Shown here piece by piece: positions 23,277 to 35,404 of a DNA stretch of 64,000 nt (the first letter of the stretch is position 1; each line of letters begins with the position of its first letter). The stretch comes from Elymus sibiricus (lineage: Eukaryota; Streptophyta; Magnoliopsida; Poales; Poaceae). The translations under genes and the position numbers were made by a program. The notes beneath the pieces are model-generated. The model was not told where the DNA came from, did not search any database, and saw only the letters and a program-made list of their open reading frames with translations. The stretch is from positions 306,714,486 through 306,778,485 of the forward strand of contig CM077665.1 of NCBI GenBank assembly GCA_039707655.1, read 5' to 3'.

Positions 23277-23296
23277 GCATCCCCAAGATTAATTCC
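23277..23296 (-). other. S1 polypurine tract
   Basis: On the minus strand the sequence before the 3' LTR reads GGAATTAATCTTGGGGATGC, then TGATACGTC. The core CTTGGGGATGC is also present in S2 and in 3'-UTR hairpins. Confidence 0.7.
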
Positions 23297-24825
23297 TTCT
23301 CGTCGTCGAGTAGGTAAATGATAAAAATAGAATTTTTGGTGCGACATGCTACCCAACATGTAATCTCTTTTAGGTATGATCTTTGAGAAACGATGAACTA
23401 ATAAACATCAACATAGTAATATCCATAAACATAAGCAACATAATCATTAACTTTCAAAATATACGATCCTTAGAGAATGGTACTCCCCACTCATTTTATC
23501 ATATTAGCATGGCATGACTCCGTCTTCACCACATAAGTACAAATCATGAGCACCAAGGTGTCAAGTCAGGCAATTGGATCGTACTTCTAACGCGCTTCAG
23601 CATTTTCAACCTCACTCAATACATGAGCGTGAACCATGTGTAAGAGCACATTTATCCATGTGTGGTTTTGGTAATTGATGACAATCCCTATGGACTAATG
23701 GTCGCCTTGAGTATATTCGAAGGATTTGTCCATAGGCACTTCTTGAAGTACATGTGTTGGTTTCAAGGAGTTTATATGGTGATCAAGGTGGTATGTAAGG
23801 TTTTATCCAAAGATTGGTCATGAGAGAGTTGATCTCATTGCAAGCATGTCTTGAAGAAGAAGATTGTGTGAACATTCATGTTTACCTTCAAGACATCGTC
23901 TTTGTGAAGAGAGAAGAGAAGACACAAGGTTGATCAAGATTAAGGCAAAGAATGATTCAAGTTGATCAACACACAAAGCGTAGAAGATGTACCAAGTGGG
24001 ATCAAGTGATTCCATGGTATGGTAAGCATTGTCCATTACGCTTTGTGTACTAACCCATGGTCTACGTGAGAGTTCGTTGTGGGGTTAGGTATATTTCCAT
24101 GGGATTGCATCAAGAGGAAAATCTCATCAAGGTTGCGGTGTGCAAGTTCAAGTGAAGCATCACGGAGAGATCATGCTTGAAGATTGCCGTCCATTGTGGT
24201 GACAATGGACTTGTGAAGATGTGCCAAAGAGTGGCTCACACATAGTGGAGTATGGGGGAGCAATCAACTAGTCTTCATCGAGCCAACGCAATCAAGAAAG
24301 GTGATCCATCTTGAGAAGGACAAGATCGTCATCATCTAGCTCAAGTGGACTATGCGCAAGGCAAAGGTTTGACCTTGATAGGGTTTTCTATTTTTACCGG
24401 TCTCATGGTGGTAATTGGGAGACCGGGTTATAGGATCGATAGCCGTACTATCAAGGGGGGCTCTCAAGTGAGTAGCTTGATCATATCGTTCGTTGAGAGC
24501 TCATCGCATTCTTGGCATCATCATCTTTCTTGGTTCTTGGTTGGCTTTTCTCTTTGTGGGTTTTAGAGCTTATGGTCATCTTCATGATAAGCTCGAGTTC
24601 ATCGAAAACGGAGTACATATGCATCTTCTATGATGTTTTCGATGTTGGAGTTTTTGCCGGTTCTTCATTCATAGAGGTTTCACATATCTATATCATTGGC
24701 ATTTTCATACTGCCGCTGTTTGGATAGTACTTGTCATGTGCTATCCAACAAGCTTGAGTTTGCTCAATTCGGAGCTCGTATGCGAAAGTTATGGCAGTTT
24801 CAGTACCAGAGCTGTTTTTCTCTGA

Positions 24826-25190
24826 ACAGGCGGTAGTACCGCTCGGTACCACGGTAGTACCGCTTGGGTGGTACTTCCGCTATGTACTACCGCTCTACTT
24901 CCGCTTATAATTTGTTCTCTTGTCAGGGTGGTTTTCTGGACGGTAGTAGTGGGCGGTAGTAGGGCGGAAGTACCGCCCGCGCGGTACTACCGCTCTCTAG
25001 TACCGCTGCTACTACCGCTTATTTCTTGGGTCTGGCATCTTACTGCATCCCAGCGGAAGTACCGCTGGGTAGGGCGGTAGTACCGCTCCGGCGGCACTAC
25101 CGCCTCGAGTTTTCTGCCGTTTTGCACGTTTTCCCTAAAACTACCACGCAGGTGGTAGTACCGCTCAGCCGAGCGGTAGTACCGCTTGTG
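24826..25190 (+). repeat. Array of CGGT-N3-ACCG palindromes (solo LTR B)
   Basis: GCGGTAGTACCGC and variants recur roughly a dozen times over 365 bp on both strands. The unit is a perfect inverted repeat around a single central base. Spacing is irregular, so this is not a simple tandem repeat. Confidence 0.75.
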
Positions 25191-25206
25191 CACGACCTGT
25201 GCACAT

Positions 25207-25235
25207 AACGGTTGGATTTGGGGGGCCCTATAAAA
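25207..25235 (+). promoter_or_regulatory. MYB-like box and TATA box of solo LTR B
   Basis: AACGGTTGGATTT (25207-25219) is followed by TATAAAA (25229-25235). Solo LTR D has the same 13-mer 24 bp before its TATA box. AACGG is the core of the plant MSA/MYB element (known); function here is inferred. Confidence 0.5.
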
Positions 25236-25766
25236 GGGGGTCTTCTTCCCCATTGCTCCCTAACTCTGGAGCTCGTGATCTTCCCCCATTGTTGACCTTC
25301 TTCGAGCTTGCTAACTCTCAATCCCTCGAATGATTCTTGCTAGTTCTTGGGGGAAAAGAGAGAGGAGATCTAGATCCACATTTCCACCAATCACTTTCTC
25401 CTCTATGTGAGGGGAATCCCTTGGATCTAGAGTTTGGAGTTCTTCGTGTTCTTCTTCGTTCTTCCTCTCATTTCCTCCATAGCATTAGTTGTTGTGGTGG
25501 GATTTGGGAGAGAAGGACTTGGGCACTTCATGTGCCCTTGCCATTGCATTTGGTGCATAGGTTTGAGTTCTCCACAGTGATACGTGGAAGTGAAGTTTGA
25601 GAAGCTTATTACTCTTAGGTGTTTGAGCACCCTAGAGCTTGTTCCTCTTGGGTGCCTTGGCGCCCTAGACGGTTGGTGGTGCCTCGGAGCTCAATCATTG
25701 TGGTGTAAAGCTCCGGGCAAGCGTCGGGGTCTCCAATTAGGTTGTGGAGATTTCCCCGAGCAATTT

Positions 25767-25876
25767 GTACGGGCACTGGTGAACCGCCCCCAAAGGTTGC
25801 CAAAGTGTACGGGTACCGGTGACCACCCCAAGGGTTGCCATTTGTACGGGTTCGGTGACCGCCCTCAAGGGTCCCT
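25767..25876 (+). repeat. Three imperfect tandem repeats of about 38 bp (solo LTR B)
   Basis: The core is TGTACGGG followed by CGGTGACC-like and CAAGGGTTGCCA-like segments, three times in a row, in the presumed transcribed part of the LTR. Confidence 0.6.
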
Positions 25877-27420
25877 TAGTGGAATCACGGCATCTTGCAT
25901 TGTGCGAGGGCGTGAGGAGATTACAGTGGCCCTAGTGGCTTCTTGGGGAGCATTGTGCATCCACACCGCTCTGAATGGAGATTAGCATCCGCAAGGGTGT
26001 GAACTTCGGGATACATCATCGTCTCCACGTTCCTCGGTTATCTCTTAAACGAGCCCTTTACTTGTGCACTTTACTTTGTGATAGCCATATTGTTTCTTGT
26101 TATATATCTTGCTATCACTTAGTTGTTTATCTTGCTTAGCATAAGTTGTTGGTGCACATAGGTGAGCCTAGTTGTTTTAGGTTTTGTGCTTGACATATTA
26201 AACGTTAGTTTTATTCCGCATTTGTTCAAGCCTAAAACGTAATTATTTTAAAGCGCCTATTCACCCCCCCCCCTCTAGGCGACATCCACGTCCTTTCACC
26301 ATGGAAATAGCATATGGGTGGAATAGAATATGGTGATAGATATCAAAAGGAGTCAAAGTGGATAGAAAGTCTCGCATCAACTAGGTGTATCAACGGGATA
26401 TGGAGATGCCCATCAATAGATATCAATGCGAGGAGTAGGGATTGCCATGCGACGGATGCACTAGAGCTATAAGTGTATGAATGCTCAACGGAAGCTAAGT
26501 GGGTGTGCATCCAACTTGCTTGCTCATGAAGACCTCGGGCATTTGAGGAAGCCCGTCATCGGAATATACAAGCCAAGTTCTATAATGAAAAATTCCCACT
26601 AGCATATGAAAGTGATAACTCAGGAGACTCTCTATATGAAGAACATGGTGCCACTTTGAGGCACAAGTGTAGTAAAGGATAGTAGCAACGTCCTTTCTCA
26701 CTTTTTCTCTCATTTATTCTCCTTTTTTTCTTTGGTGGTCTCATTTGGCCTCCCCCATTCTCTTTATTTTTTGTCCGGAGCTCATCCCGACTTGTGGGGG
26801 AATCATTACTCCATCATCCTTTCCTCACTAGGACAATGCTCTAATAATGATGATCATCACACTTTTATTTACTTACAACTCGAAATAACAACTTAATGAT
26901 GAAAAAGAAACGACTCTATATGAATGCCTCAGGCGGTGTACCAGGAAGTGCAAGGATCTAGCGTAACATGTAAACAATGATGAACTGTGTCTGTGCCACA
27001 AATACTATGTCAGCTATATGATCATGAAAAGCAATATAATGATGAACACATAAGTCATGTGATGTAACGGTGGAAGTTGCATGGCAATATATCTCGGAAT
27101 GGATATGGAAATGTCATAATAGGTAGGTATGGTGGTTGTTTTGAGGAAGATATAAGGAGGCTTATGTGTGATAGAGCATATCATATCACGGGGTTTGGAT
27201 GCACCGGCGTAAGCTGCACCGATCCTCGAGGTGAGAACAAGCAATGCACGGTACCGAAGAGGCTAGCAATATGTGGAAAGGTGAGCGTGCGTACATCCAT
27301 GGATTCACATTAGTCATATAGAACTCATATACTTATTTCAAAGTCTTATTAGCTCTCACGAAGCAAAGTACTACCGCATACCCATATTGAGGAGGTTGGC
27401 AGGAGTTAACCATCGCGCGC

Positions 27421-28941
27421 TGATGACCCACAAGTATAGGGGATCTATCGTAGTCCTTTCGATGAGTAAGAGTGTCGAACCCAACGAGGAGCAAGGAAAT
27501 GACAAGCGGTTTTCAGTAAGGTATTCTCTGCAAGCACTAAAATTATCGGTAACAGGTAGTTTTGTGATAAGATAATTCGTAACGGATAGCAAGTAACAAA
27601 TGTAGCAAAGGTGCAGCAAGGTGGCTCCTTTTTGTAGCAAAGGACAAGCTTGGACAAACTCTTATATAAAGCAAAGCGCTCCCAAGGACACATGGGAATT
27701 TCTGTCAAGCTAGTTTTCATCATGCTCATATGATTCGCGTTCGTTACTTTGATAATTTGATATGTGGGTGGACCGGTGCTTGGGTGCTGCCCTTACATGG
27801 ACAAGCCTCCCATTTATGATTAACCTCTCTCGCAAGCATCCGCAACTACGAAAAAGGAATTAAGATAAATCTAACCATAGCATGAATCATATGGATCCAA
27901 ATCAGCCCCTTACGAAGCAACGCATAAACTAGGGTTTAAGCTTCTGTCACTCTAGCAACCCATCATCTACTTATTACTTCCCAATGCCTTCCCCTAGGCC
28001 CAAATAATGGTGAAGTGTCATGTAGTCGACGTTCACATAACACCACTAGAGGAGAGACAATATACATCTCATCAAAATATCGAACGAATACCAAATTCAC
28101 ATGATTACTTATAACAAGACTTATCCCATGTCCTCAGGAACAAACGTAACTACTCACAAAGCATATTCATGTTCATAATCAGAGGAGTATTAATTATCAT
28201 TAAGGATCTGAACATATGATCTTCCACCAAGTAAACCAACTAGCATCAACTACAAGAAGTAATCGACACTACTAGCACCCCACAGGTGCCAATCTGAGGT
28301 TTTGAGACAAAGATCGGATACAAGAGATGAACTAGGGTTTGGAGAGGAGATGGTGCTGGTGAAGATGTTGATGGAGATTGACCCCCTCTCGATGAGAGGA
28401 TCGTTGGTGATGACGATGGCTTTGATTTCCCCCTCCGGGAGGGAAGTTTCCCCGACAGAACAGCTCCGCCGGAGCCCTAGATTGCTTCTGCCCAGGTTCC
28501 GCCTCGAGACGGCGGTGCTTCGTCCCGAAAGCTCTCTTATGTTTTTTTTTCCAGGTCAAAACACTCCATATAGCAGAAGATGGGCACCGGAGGCCTGCCA
28601 GGGGGCCCACAAGCCACAGGGGCGCGCCCAGGGGGGTAGGGCGCGCCCCCCTGGCTTGTGGCCTCCTGGTGGGTCCCCTCTGGTATTTCTTTTGCCAAAT
28701 ATTTTTTATATATTCCAAAATAATTCTCCGTAACTTTTTAGGACTTTTGGAGTTGTGCAGAATAGGTCTCTCATATTTGCTCCTTTTCCAGTCCAGAATT
28801 CCAGCTGCCGGCATTCTCCCTCTTCATGTAAACCTTGTAAAATAAGAGAGAAAAGGCATAAGTATTGTACCATAATGTGTAATAACAGCCCATAATGCAA
28901 TAAATATCAATATAAAAGCATGATGCAAAATGGACGTATCA
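27421..28941 (-). mobile_element. Solo LTR C (1521 bp) with intact target duplication
   Basis: On the plus strand it reads TGATGACCCACAAGTATAGG to AAATGGACGTATCA. Both sides carry CGCGC (27416-27420 and 28942-28946). S2 retains the unoccupied site (CATCGCTCGCCTCCGACC near 45391). It is related to the LTR of host H. The LTR hairpin lies at 28598-28669 and a TATA-like TATATGG follows on the minus strand at about 28567-28574. Confidence 0.92.
28598..28669 (-). other. LTR hairpin (solo LTR C)
   Basis: Arms of about 30 bp end in GGGGCGCGCCC and GGGCGCGCCCC around a short G-rich loop. The outer edge is about 24 bp from the TATA-like box. Confidence 0.65.
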
Positions 28942-29249
28942 CGCGCCTCCGACCCAAACAACACTAGGATTTCAACGAGGAATAAGAATGCTCGTAGATC
29001 ATCATCATGCCATAACCAATATTTAGATGAGCAACAAGTAACATGCTTTAACTACCGATATTTCTACTAACCAACAATCATGTACTCATGCCCTTTCATA
29101 TTACTAAATCAATATCATTAACCCACAATCTCTCTTATATGGTGAGCTACATGAAGGTTTTGATTATACACTCACTGAATACCTATCCTTTTTAGACTAG
29201 TCTTATAACCCATGCAAACTACCGTTACTATTTATTAGACTCTCAAAGA

Positions 29250-29390
29250 AGCTTAAGTGAAGCACGAGAGTTCAATTATTTGTATAAAATCAATACGCCA
29301 CCCCGCTCTAAAAGATATAAGTGAAGCACTAGAGCAACTGCTAAGCTCAAAAGATATAAGTGAAGCACATAGAGTATTCTAACAAATCAT
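29250..29390 (-). repeat. Short 3'-UTR repeats of S1
   Basis: Three copies of a unit containing AAGATATAAGTGAAGCAC (plus strand), spaced about 45-60 bp. The same unit is seen in H, S2 and R. Confidence 0.6.
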
Positions 29391-29552
29391 GATGAACATG
29401 TTTCTCTCTCAAATAGGTGTGTCTAGAAAACAATGATTGTGGCAAACTAAAAATAAAGCAAACTATAATATGACGCTCCAAGCAAAACATATATGATGTG
29501 ATGAATAAAAATATAGCTCCAAGTGACATACCGATGGAATGGAGAAGAAAGA

Positions 29553-29576
29553 GGGGATGCCTTCCGGGGCATCCCC
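29553..29576 (-). other. 3'-UTR hairpin containing polypurine-like sequence (S1)
   Basis: GGGGATGCC (29553-29561) pairs with GGCATCCCC (29568-29576) over a 6-base loop, 9 bp without mismatch. S2 has the matching structure at 46001-46024. Confidence 0.55.
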
Positions 29577-30291
29577 AAGCTCGGATGCTTGAGACTTCCT
29601 AGAATTTTACCTTGGAGTGCCTTGGTCATCACCAAGCTTAGGCTCTTGCCGCTCCTTATTACTTCATCCATCGTGATCGCATCCAAAACTTGAAAACTTC
29701 AGCACACAAAACTCAACAGAAAACTCGTGAGCTCCGTTAGTATGATAGGCAAATCAAAAACTTTAGGTACTGTTATAAATTGATTCATATTTTATTATTG
29801 CATAAGGTACTGTATTATAACTTCTCCGTGGCTTATACCCCCCGATACAATCCAAAGCATCATCAATACAAGCAAACTATGCAAGGAAAAACAGAATATG
29901 TCTAAAACAGAACAGTATGTAATGATCTGCACAAAATCCATACTTCTGTAACTCCAAAAATTCTGAAAAATTAGGACAAAGTGGAAATTTGTATACCAAT
30001 ACTGTGTAAAAAATCATATCAAAAAGACGTTCGAGTAAAATAAAAGAAATTATGCACTGGACGCAAAAGTTTCTGTTTTTGCATCGTATCAATTCTACTA
30101 TCTTCCAAATCAATCCCAAAGGCTTTACTTGGCACGAACACTAATTAAAACATAGAAAACCAATCATTATAGTATAAATAATCATGTAAGCATACCGATA
30201 TAGAAAATAAAATAAAAATAAAGATAACTGTTGGGTTGCCTCCCAACAAGCGCTATCGTTTTATGCCCCAAGCTAGGCATAATGCATAGTA

Positions 30292-32384
30292 TCATGTGTT
30301 GTCATCCTTGACACTCAGTCCATAGGTGGCCCTCATAATAGATTTATAAGGTGGTTTAATTCTCTTTCTAGGGAAGTGTTCCATCCCTTTCTTTAGTGGG
30401 AATTAGAATCTTATGTTTCCCTCCTTCATATCAGTAATGGCACCTATAGTTCATAGGAAAGACCTACCAAGTATTATTGGACAAGACGGATTGCATTCAA
30501 TATCAAGCACAATGAAATCCGCGGGCACATAATTTCTATTAGCAAGATAAGCACATCATTTATTCTACCCAACGGTTTCTTAATAGTGGAATTAGCTATG
30601 TGCAAGTTAAGGGAACATTCATTTATATCGGTGAGACCTAGCACATCACATAAAAATTTCGGTATAGTGGAAACACTAGCACCAAGGTCACACAAAGCAT
30701 TGCATTCATATTCTTTAAGCTATATTTTAATAGTAGGTTCCCACTCATCGTGCAACTTTCAAGGAATAGAAACTTCTAACTCAAGTTTTTCGTCACGAGC
30801 CTTTAGCATAGCTTCTACGATATGTTTAGTAAAAGCCTTATTTTGTTCATAGGCATTGAGTGAGCTAATTATGGACCGCAGCAAGGAAATACATTCTAAT
30901 AAAGAGCAATTATCATAATTAAAGTCCTTGTGATCCAAGATAGTGGGTACATCGCTAGCTAAAGTTTTGACCTCTCCAAACCCACTTTTTTCGTTTTTAT
31001 CATTAAGATCATCACTCTCCGAACAAGCGGGATGCCTTCTAATTAAAGTTGGATCATCTCCAGTCCCTTTATAATCTATTTTTAGATTAGTAAACAAAGA
31101 TTCAATGGGAGAAGTACCAATCATTTCAATATCTTCATCATGATTACGGTAAAAACCGGGAGGAAGCGCCTTTTCTAAGAATTCTCGATTAGCTCTTACC
31201 CTAGTTGTCCTCTCCTTACTTTCATTAGTAGATATTTGGATGGATTCAATAGACTCATTAATATCATGCTTGGGTGGGAAAGTTTACTTTTAAGAGTTTC
31301 CACATCATGAGCAATCATATCCACGTTTCTAGCCATATCGTCAACTTTATGGAATTTTTCTTCTACCATAGTATTAAAAATCTTTTCAGAACTAATAAAT
31401 TTTTTAATGGTGTTGTCAAGATTAGTAGGTATCCTATTATTATTTTTGGATGAATTTCCATAGGAATTACCATAAGAGCTGCCATAATTATTAGAGGAAT
31501 TACCGGGATACGGCCTAACATTGAAATGACCTCTATAAGCATTATTTGAAATTATTTCGTGAGACAAAGTTCACATAAATAGCATCATTATTTTTCTCAA
31601 TCAAAGTAGACAATGTCATATCATTAGGATCAACTTGAGCATTCTTTTTTGCAATCATATTTATAAGAGCATCCATTTTATCACTCAAAGTAGTAATTTC
31701 TTCGACGGAATATACCTTCTTACTAGTTGGAGCTCGCTCGGTGTGTTATTGAGAATAATTTGTCATGATATTGTCCAGAAGTTTTGTAGCCTCTCCTAAT
31801 GTCTCCTCCATTAAGGTACCACCTGTAGCATAATCTAGAAAGTTTCTAGACACAAAGTTCAGTCTAGCATAGAAATTTTGTATAATCATCCATAAGGTTA
31901 AGCCATTAGTGGGACAATTTATAATCATCATTTTCATTCTCTCCCATGCTTGTGCAACATGTTCTTGCTCATGTTGTTTAAAATTCATAATTTTGTTTCG
32001 AAGAGATATAATTTTAGCAGGAGAAAAATACTTGGCAATAAAAGCATCCTTACACTTATCCCATGTTCCAATACTATTGCGAGGAAAGGACGAAAACCAA
32101 GTTTTAGCTTTATCTCTCAGTGAAAAAGGAAATAATTTCAATTTAACCACATCATTATCCATGTCCCTTTTCTTTTGCATATCATATAATTCAACAAAGG
32201 TGTTAAGATGCGAAGCGGGATCCTCATTAGGACTTCCCAAAAATTGTTCTTTCATAACAAGATTTAGCAAAACGACATTAATATCATAAAACTTCGCACT
32301 AGTGGCGGGTGGTATAGGAGTACTAATAAAATCATTATTATTAGTATTTGAGAAATCACACAACTAAGTAGTATCTTGAGACAT
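30292..32384 (-). pseudogene. gag: S1 gag-protease, many stops
   Basis: The frame starts MSQDTT at 32384 and is stopped at codon 7, where S2 has Lys. The Retrotrans_gag-like region is open from 32363 to 31746 (FPFSLRDKAKTWFSSFPRNS, then NFYARLNFVSRN) and stops at NYSQ where S2 has Trp. An Asn/Gly/Tyr-rich linker follows. A protease fragment has CDLGASVSTIP at about 30690, the aspartic protease motif D-L-G-A-S. No reverse transcriptase, RNase H or integrase follows, and the frame would end at 30292 directly before the 3' untranslated region. Gag would form the particle and package RNA in the cytoplasm. Confidence 0.85.
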
Positions 32385-32565
32385 GGTGACGAAATAAGTA
32401 AACCATCAAGCACACGAGTAAACTAGATAACTAAGAAAACAAGCAAATAGAAATATTTTTTTATTTTTGATTTTTATATAAAGTAAAATATAACAGAAAA
32501 TATAAAGTAAAATATAACAGCAAATAAAAAGTAGAACAAGTGAATGATAATTTGTGCGAAGGTAC

Positions 32566-32630
32566 TTGAAAGAGCACCCATTTGCACCCAAATTCCTGTC
32601 TTCGGCGCCTACACACATAAAGTAAAACAA
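32566..32630 (-). other. Rearranged S1 primer-site / LTR junction
   Basis: S2 has a tRNA-Asp primer site and the first 95 bp or so of the LTR here. S1 lacks both. The gap is filled by about 65 bp that look like two shuffled copies of nearby LTR pieces (a TTGCACCCAA piece, then an AATTCCTGTCTT piece; their normal order is the reverse). Confidence 0.6.
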
Positions 32631-34094
32631 AAGGTTATCGAACCAATAGGAGGACCATGCAAATTCCTGTCTTTAGCTCATACACACAAAAGAGCACGCA
32701 CTTGCACCCAACGGGGGCAAAAGGGTTGTCAAGCCCCTTGAACTCGTTACTAGCAAGAGATAAGTAGTGATAGATGGATAATATAAATGTAAAATAAAAT
32801 AACAAAAAATAAATGGCCGCAATATTTTTGTGTTTTTGTAATAATATATTTTGTGAAGACTGCGGGGCCATAGTTTTTGCTAGAGGCTTCTCTCTCGAAG
32901 CAAGCATACGGTGGGTACACAAATTATTGTTGGGCAATTGATAGAAAAGCGCATAGTTATGCAATATTTATTCACGACAATGATCATGTATATAGGCATC
33001 ACATCCATAAACAAGTAGACCGACTCATGCCTGCGTCTACTACTATTACTCCACCCATCGATCGCTATCCAACATGCATCTAGAGTATTAAGTAAAAACA
33101 GAGTAATGCTTGGAGCAAGATGACATGATGTAGACAAGGTAAATCCAATCAATATGAATGAACCCCATCGTTTTCCCCTTAATGGCAGTAATACAATATG
33201 TGGCATGTCCCTTTCTGTTATAGGGATTGAGCACCGCAAGATTAAACCCATCACTACGCACCACTCCCACTAAAGATAAACCAATCTAGTTGGCAAACCA
33301 AACTGATAGATCAGGGAGCAATACGAAGCTATAACAATCATGCATATAAGAATTCAGTAAATACTTAATATATTTTCATGAATAATCTGAACATAAACCC
33401 ACAATTTATCGGATCTCAACAAACACACCGCAAAGAGCGATTACATTGGATAGATCACTACGGGAATCGCGGTGAACTTTGTATTGAAAATCATAGAAAG
33501 AGAGAGTCATCTTGGTACTAGCTATGGACCCATAGGTCTATGGTAAACTACTGACACATCATCATGGAGCTAGCAAGGTTGATGTAGAGGCCCTCCGTGA
33601 TCAATCCCCCCTCCGGCAGAGCACTGAAACAGGGCTCCAGATGGCCTCCCATCGGAACAGAGACTTGCGGCGGCGGAAAAAGTATTTTGGCTGGCTCTCG
33701 TGTTTTCCTGATTTTAGAGAATATATAGAGTTGGAATTAGGCCAGGAGTCTGCAGGAGGTGGTACCAGGCCATCAGGGTGCGGCCACCCCCCTGGGCTCG
33801 CCCTGTTGGCTTGGCACCACCCCATGTGGCCTCCGGTCTGTCTCTGAAGCATCCAGGTCTTATTTTTGTGTAGAAAAAATCATCAAAAATTTTTGGGGCA
33901 TTTGGACTTCGTTTGGTACAATATTCATGAAAGGCCAAAAACAAGCAGAAAACAACAACTGGCACTGCGCACTAGGTCAATAGGTTAGTTCACAAAAATT
34001 ATAAAATAGCATATAAATGCATATAAAGTATCCAAGAATGATAATATAGTAGCATGGAACAATTAAAAATTATAGATACGTTGGAGAAGTATCA
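32631..34094 (-). repeat. S1 5' LTR, truncated at its inner end
   Basis: 1464 bp align with the 3' LTR from AAGGTTATCGAACCAATAGG onward and end TTGGAGAAGTATCA. A TATA box (TATATAT, minus strand) lies at 33721-33728. The hairpin is at 33758-33821. Confidence 0.85.
33758..33821 (-). other. LTR hairpin (S1 5' LTR)
   Basis: The left arm begins GGTGGTACCAGGCC and the right arm ends GGCTTGGCACCACC. Its edge is 30 bp from the TATA box on the minus strand. Confidence 0.65.
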
Positions 34095-34722
34095 CTAGTA
34101 TGGGATAGTCCTTCATTGGTTTATAGAATGCTATTTGCACTTCACTTATATCTTTTGAGTATGGCTTTATAGAATGCTTCGTGTGCTTCACTTATATCTT
34201 TTGAAGTTTGGCTGATCGCTTCTCTACTTTGGGAACACCATTATTTATAGAATGCTCTTTTGCTTCATTTATATTTATTAGATCATGTCCAGGTCTTTTG
34301 TAGAAAGAATTATACTCTCATGCTTCACTTAAACCTATTTAGATAGTTAATAGGAATTGGACATTCACATGGTTAGTCATAAAATCCTACATAAAACTTG
34401 TAGACCACTGAATATGATATGTTTGATTCCTTGCAATAGTTTTGCGACATTAAGATAGTAATATGTGGGTGCACTAGTGGACGATCATGGTTTAGTAGGA
34501 ATATTGATATTAAAGTTTGTGATCTCCGATTCAATTAAAGTGTCGCTTATGGCATGATCGGGATGTTGGAGAACTTTTATTCCTCGGTGAAATCCTTGTG
34601 TTGTTTGAGTCAGGGGCGCGCGATGGTTAAATCCTCCCAACCTCCTCCCTAGGGGCGTACTGGTAGTACTTTGCTTCAAGAGTGCTAATAAAACTTTCAC
34701 AATAAGTATATGAGTTCTCTGT
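34095..34722 (+). other. H 3' untranslated region, middle part, with short repeats
   Basis: This continues host H after S1. Four copies of a unit like TTCACTTATATCTTTTGAG occur at about 34145-34340. No coding sequence seen. Confidence 0.65.
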
Positions 34723-35074
34723 TGAAAGCACAACATGCTCCCTTGGTGGTTTTGATAATTCATGACAACATACATTGTCTCTTGGACTAATACTTTTACC
34801 TAGTGTATTTCAGATAAAGTCCACAGAGAGGGTTGGCAAAAGGATTGTGGAGATACCCCAAGATGCAAGGAAATGGATTGGCAAAGCTTCAAGGAAGAGG
34901 ACTCTACATTTTACTTTGTGAGAAATCACTTTGAGTCCATAGGAAAGCCAATACTATTAAAAGGTGGTAAGGTACTGTTGATGAACAAAATGCTCGTACG
35001 TGCACAAGTAATAGTCACCAAAAACAACCACAAGCTCTTCCACAAAAGTCTGTCCAAAGTCAAATATCCAAAAT

Positions 35075-35395
35075 CGGTGCAACCAACACTTTCCACTCGG
35101 TGCCACCGATTCCCAAACTCAGACAGACCCATGCCAAACCCTAGCACATCGGTGCAACCGATTCCACTTTGGTGCCACCGAGTTTGGGTTGCCAACTTTC
35201 TGTTACCTCGATTCATAAAATCGGTACCACCGAGTTTTCTGTATCGGCGTCACCGAGTTGCGCAATCTGACCGTTGGTCACCTAATCGGTACCATCAAGA
35301 TTTATATATCGGTCTCACCGATATTCAAAAGTTGTCACCTTTTGGTCACTTCAGTACCACCGAGATTTACACATCGGTGTCACCGAGTTGGTCAC
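35075..35395 (+). repeat. Array of CGGT-N3-ACCG palindromes (solo LTR D)
   Basis: Examples are TCGGTGCCACCGA, TCGGTGCAACCGA, TCGGTACCACCGA and TCGGTGTCACCGA. Half-sites are largely constant and the three central bases vary. About eight full or near-full copies. Confidence 0.75.
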
Positions 35396-35404
35396 TTTAG
35401 GTGT

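Larger units (their letters stand above)
23639..26298 (+). mobile_element. Solo LTR B (2.66 kb) with palindrome array
   Basis: It starts TGTAAGAGCACATTT, ends CACGTCCTTTCA and is flanked by CCATG (23634-23638, 26299-26303). S2 has the empty site near 44300. There is no internal domain, so it is a solo LTR. The U3 part carries an array of CGGTAGTACCG palindromes, then AACGGTTGGATTT, then a TATA box. A C-rich run precedes CTCTAGGCGACATCC near its end. Confidence 0.85.
23277..30291 (-). other. S1 3' untranslated region with nested solo LTRs B and C
   Basis: The host parts are 23277-23638, 26299-27420 and 28942-30291. They align with 43948-46746 of S2. They hold TTCACTTATATCTTTTGAG-type repeats (29250-29390, on the minus strand) and the hairpin at 29553-29576. 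I see no coding sequence. Confidence 0.7.
17688..34094 (-). mobile_element. Sabrina-like Athila gypsy element S1, reverse, with three nested solo LTRs
   Basis: In element orientation it has a 5' LTR (34094-32631), gag-protease (32384-30292), a 3' untranslated region (30291-23277) and a 3' LTR (23276-17688). The 3' LTR contains solo LTR A; the 3' region contains solo LTRs B and C. Without nested DNA the element is about 8.2 kb. It lacks pol. The primer-site junction is deleted. Flanks TTGGT (17683-17687) and CTAGT (34095-34099) match at three of five bases and differ by two transitions, so the duplication is decayed at best. The Sabrina-like name is from memory. Confidence 0.85.

Noticed and set aside
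24826..25190. CRISPR-like array of short repeats
   Set aside because: The units are 13 bp, on both strands and irregularly spaced, and lie in a plant LTR.
25584..25985. 133-codon ORF in solo LTR B
   Set aside because: Lies over the tandem repeats of an LTR with no protein motif.
17683..34099. Clean target duplication for S1
   Set aside because: TTGGT and CTAGT match at only three of five bases; plausible after two transitions but not demonstrated.
34873..35400. 175-codon ORF in solo LTR D
   Set aside because: It runs through the palindrome array; the repeated peptide is a by-product of the DNA motif.
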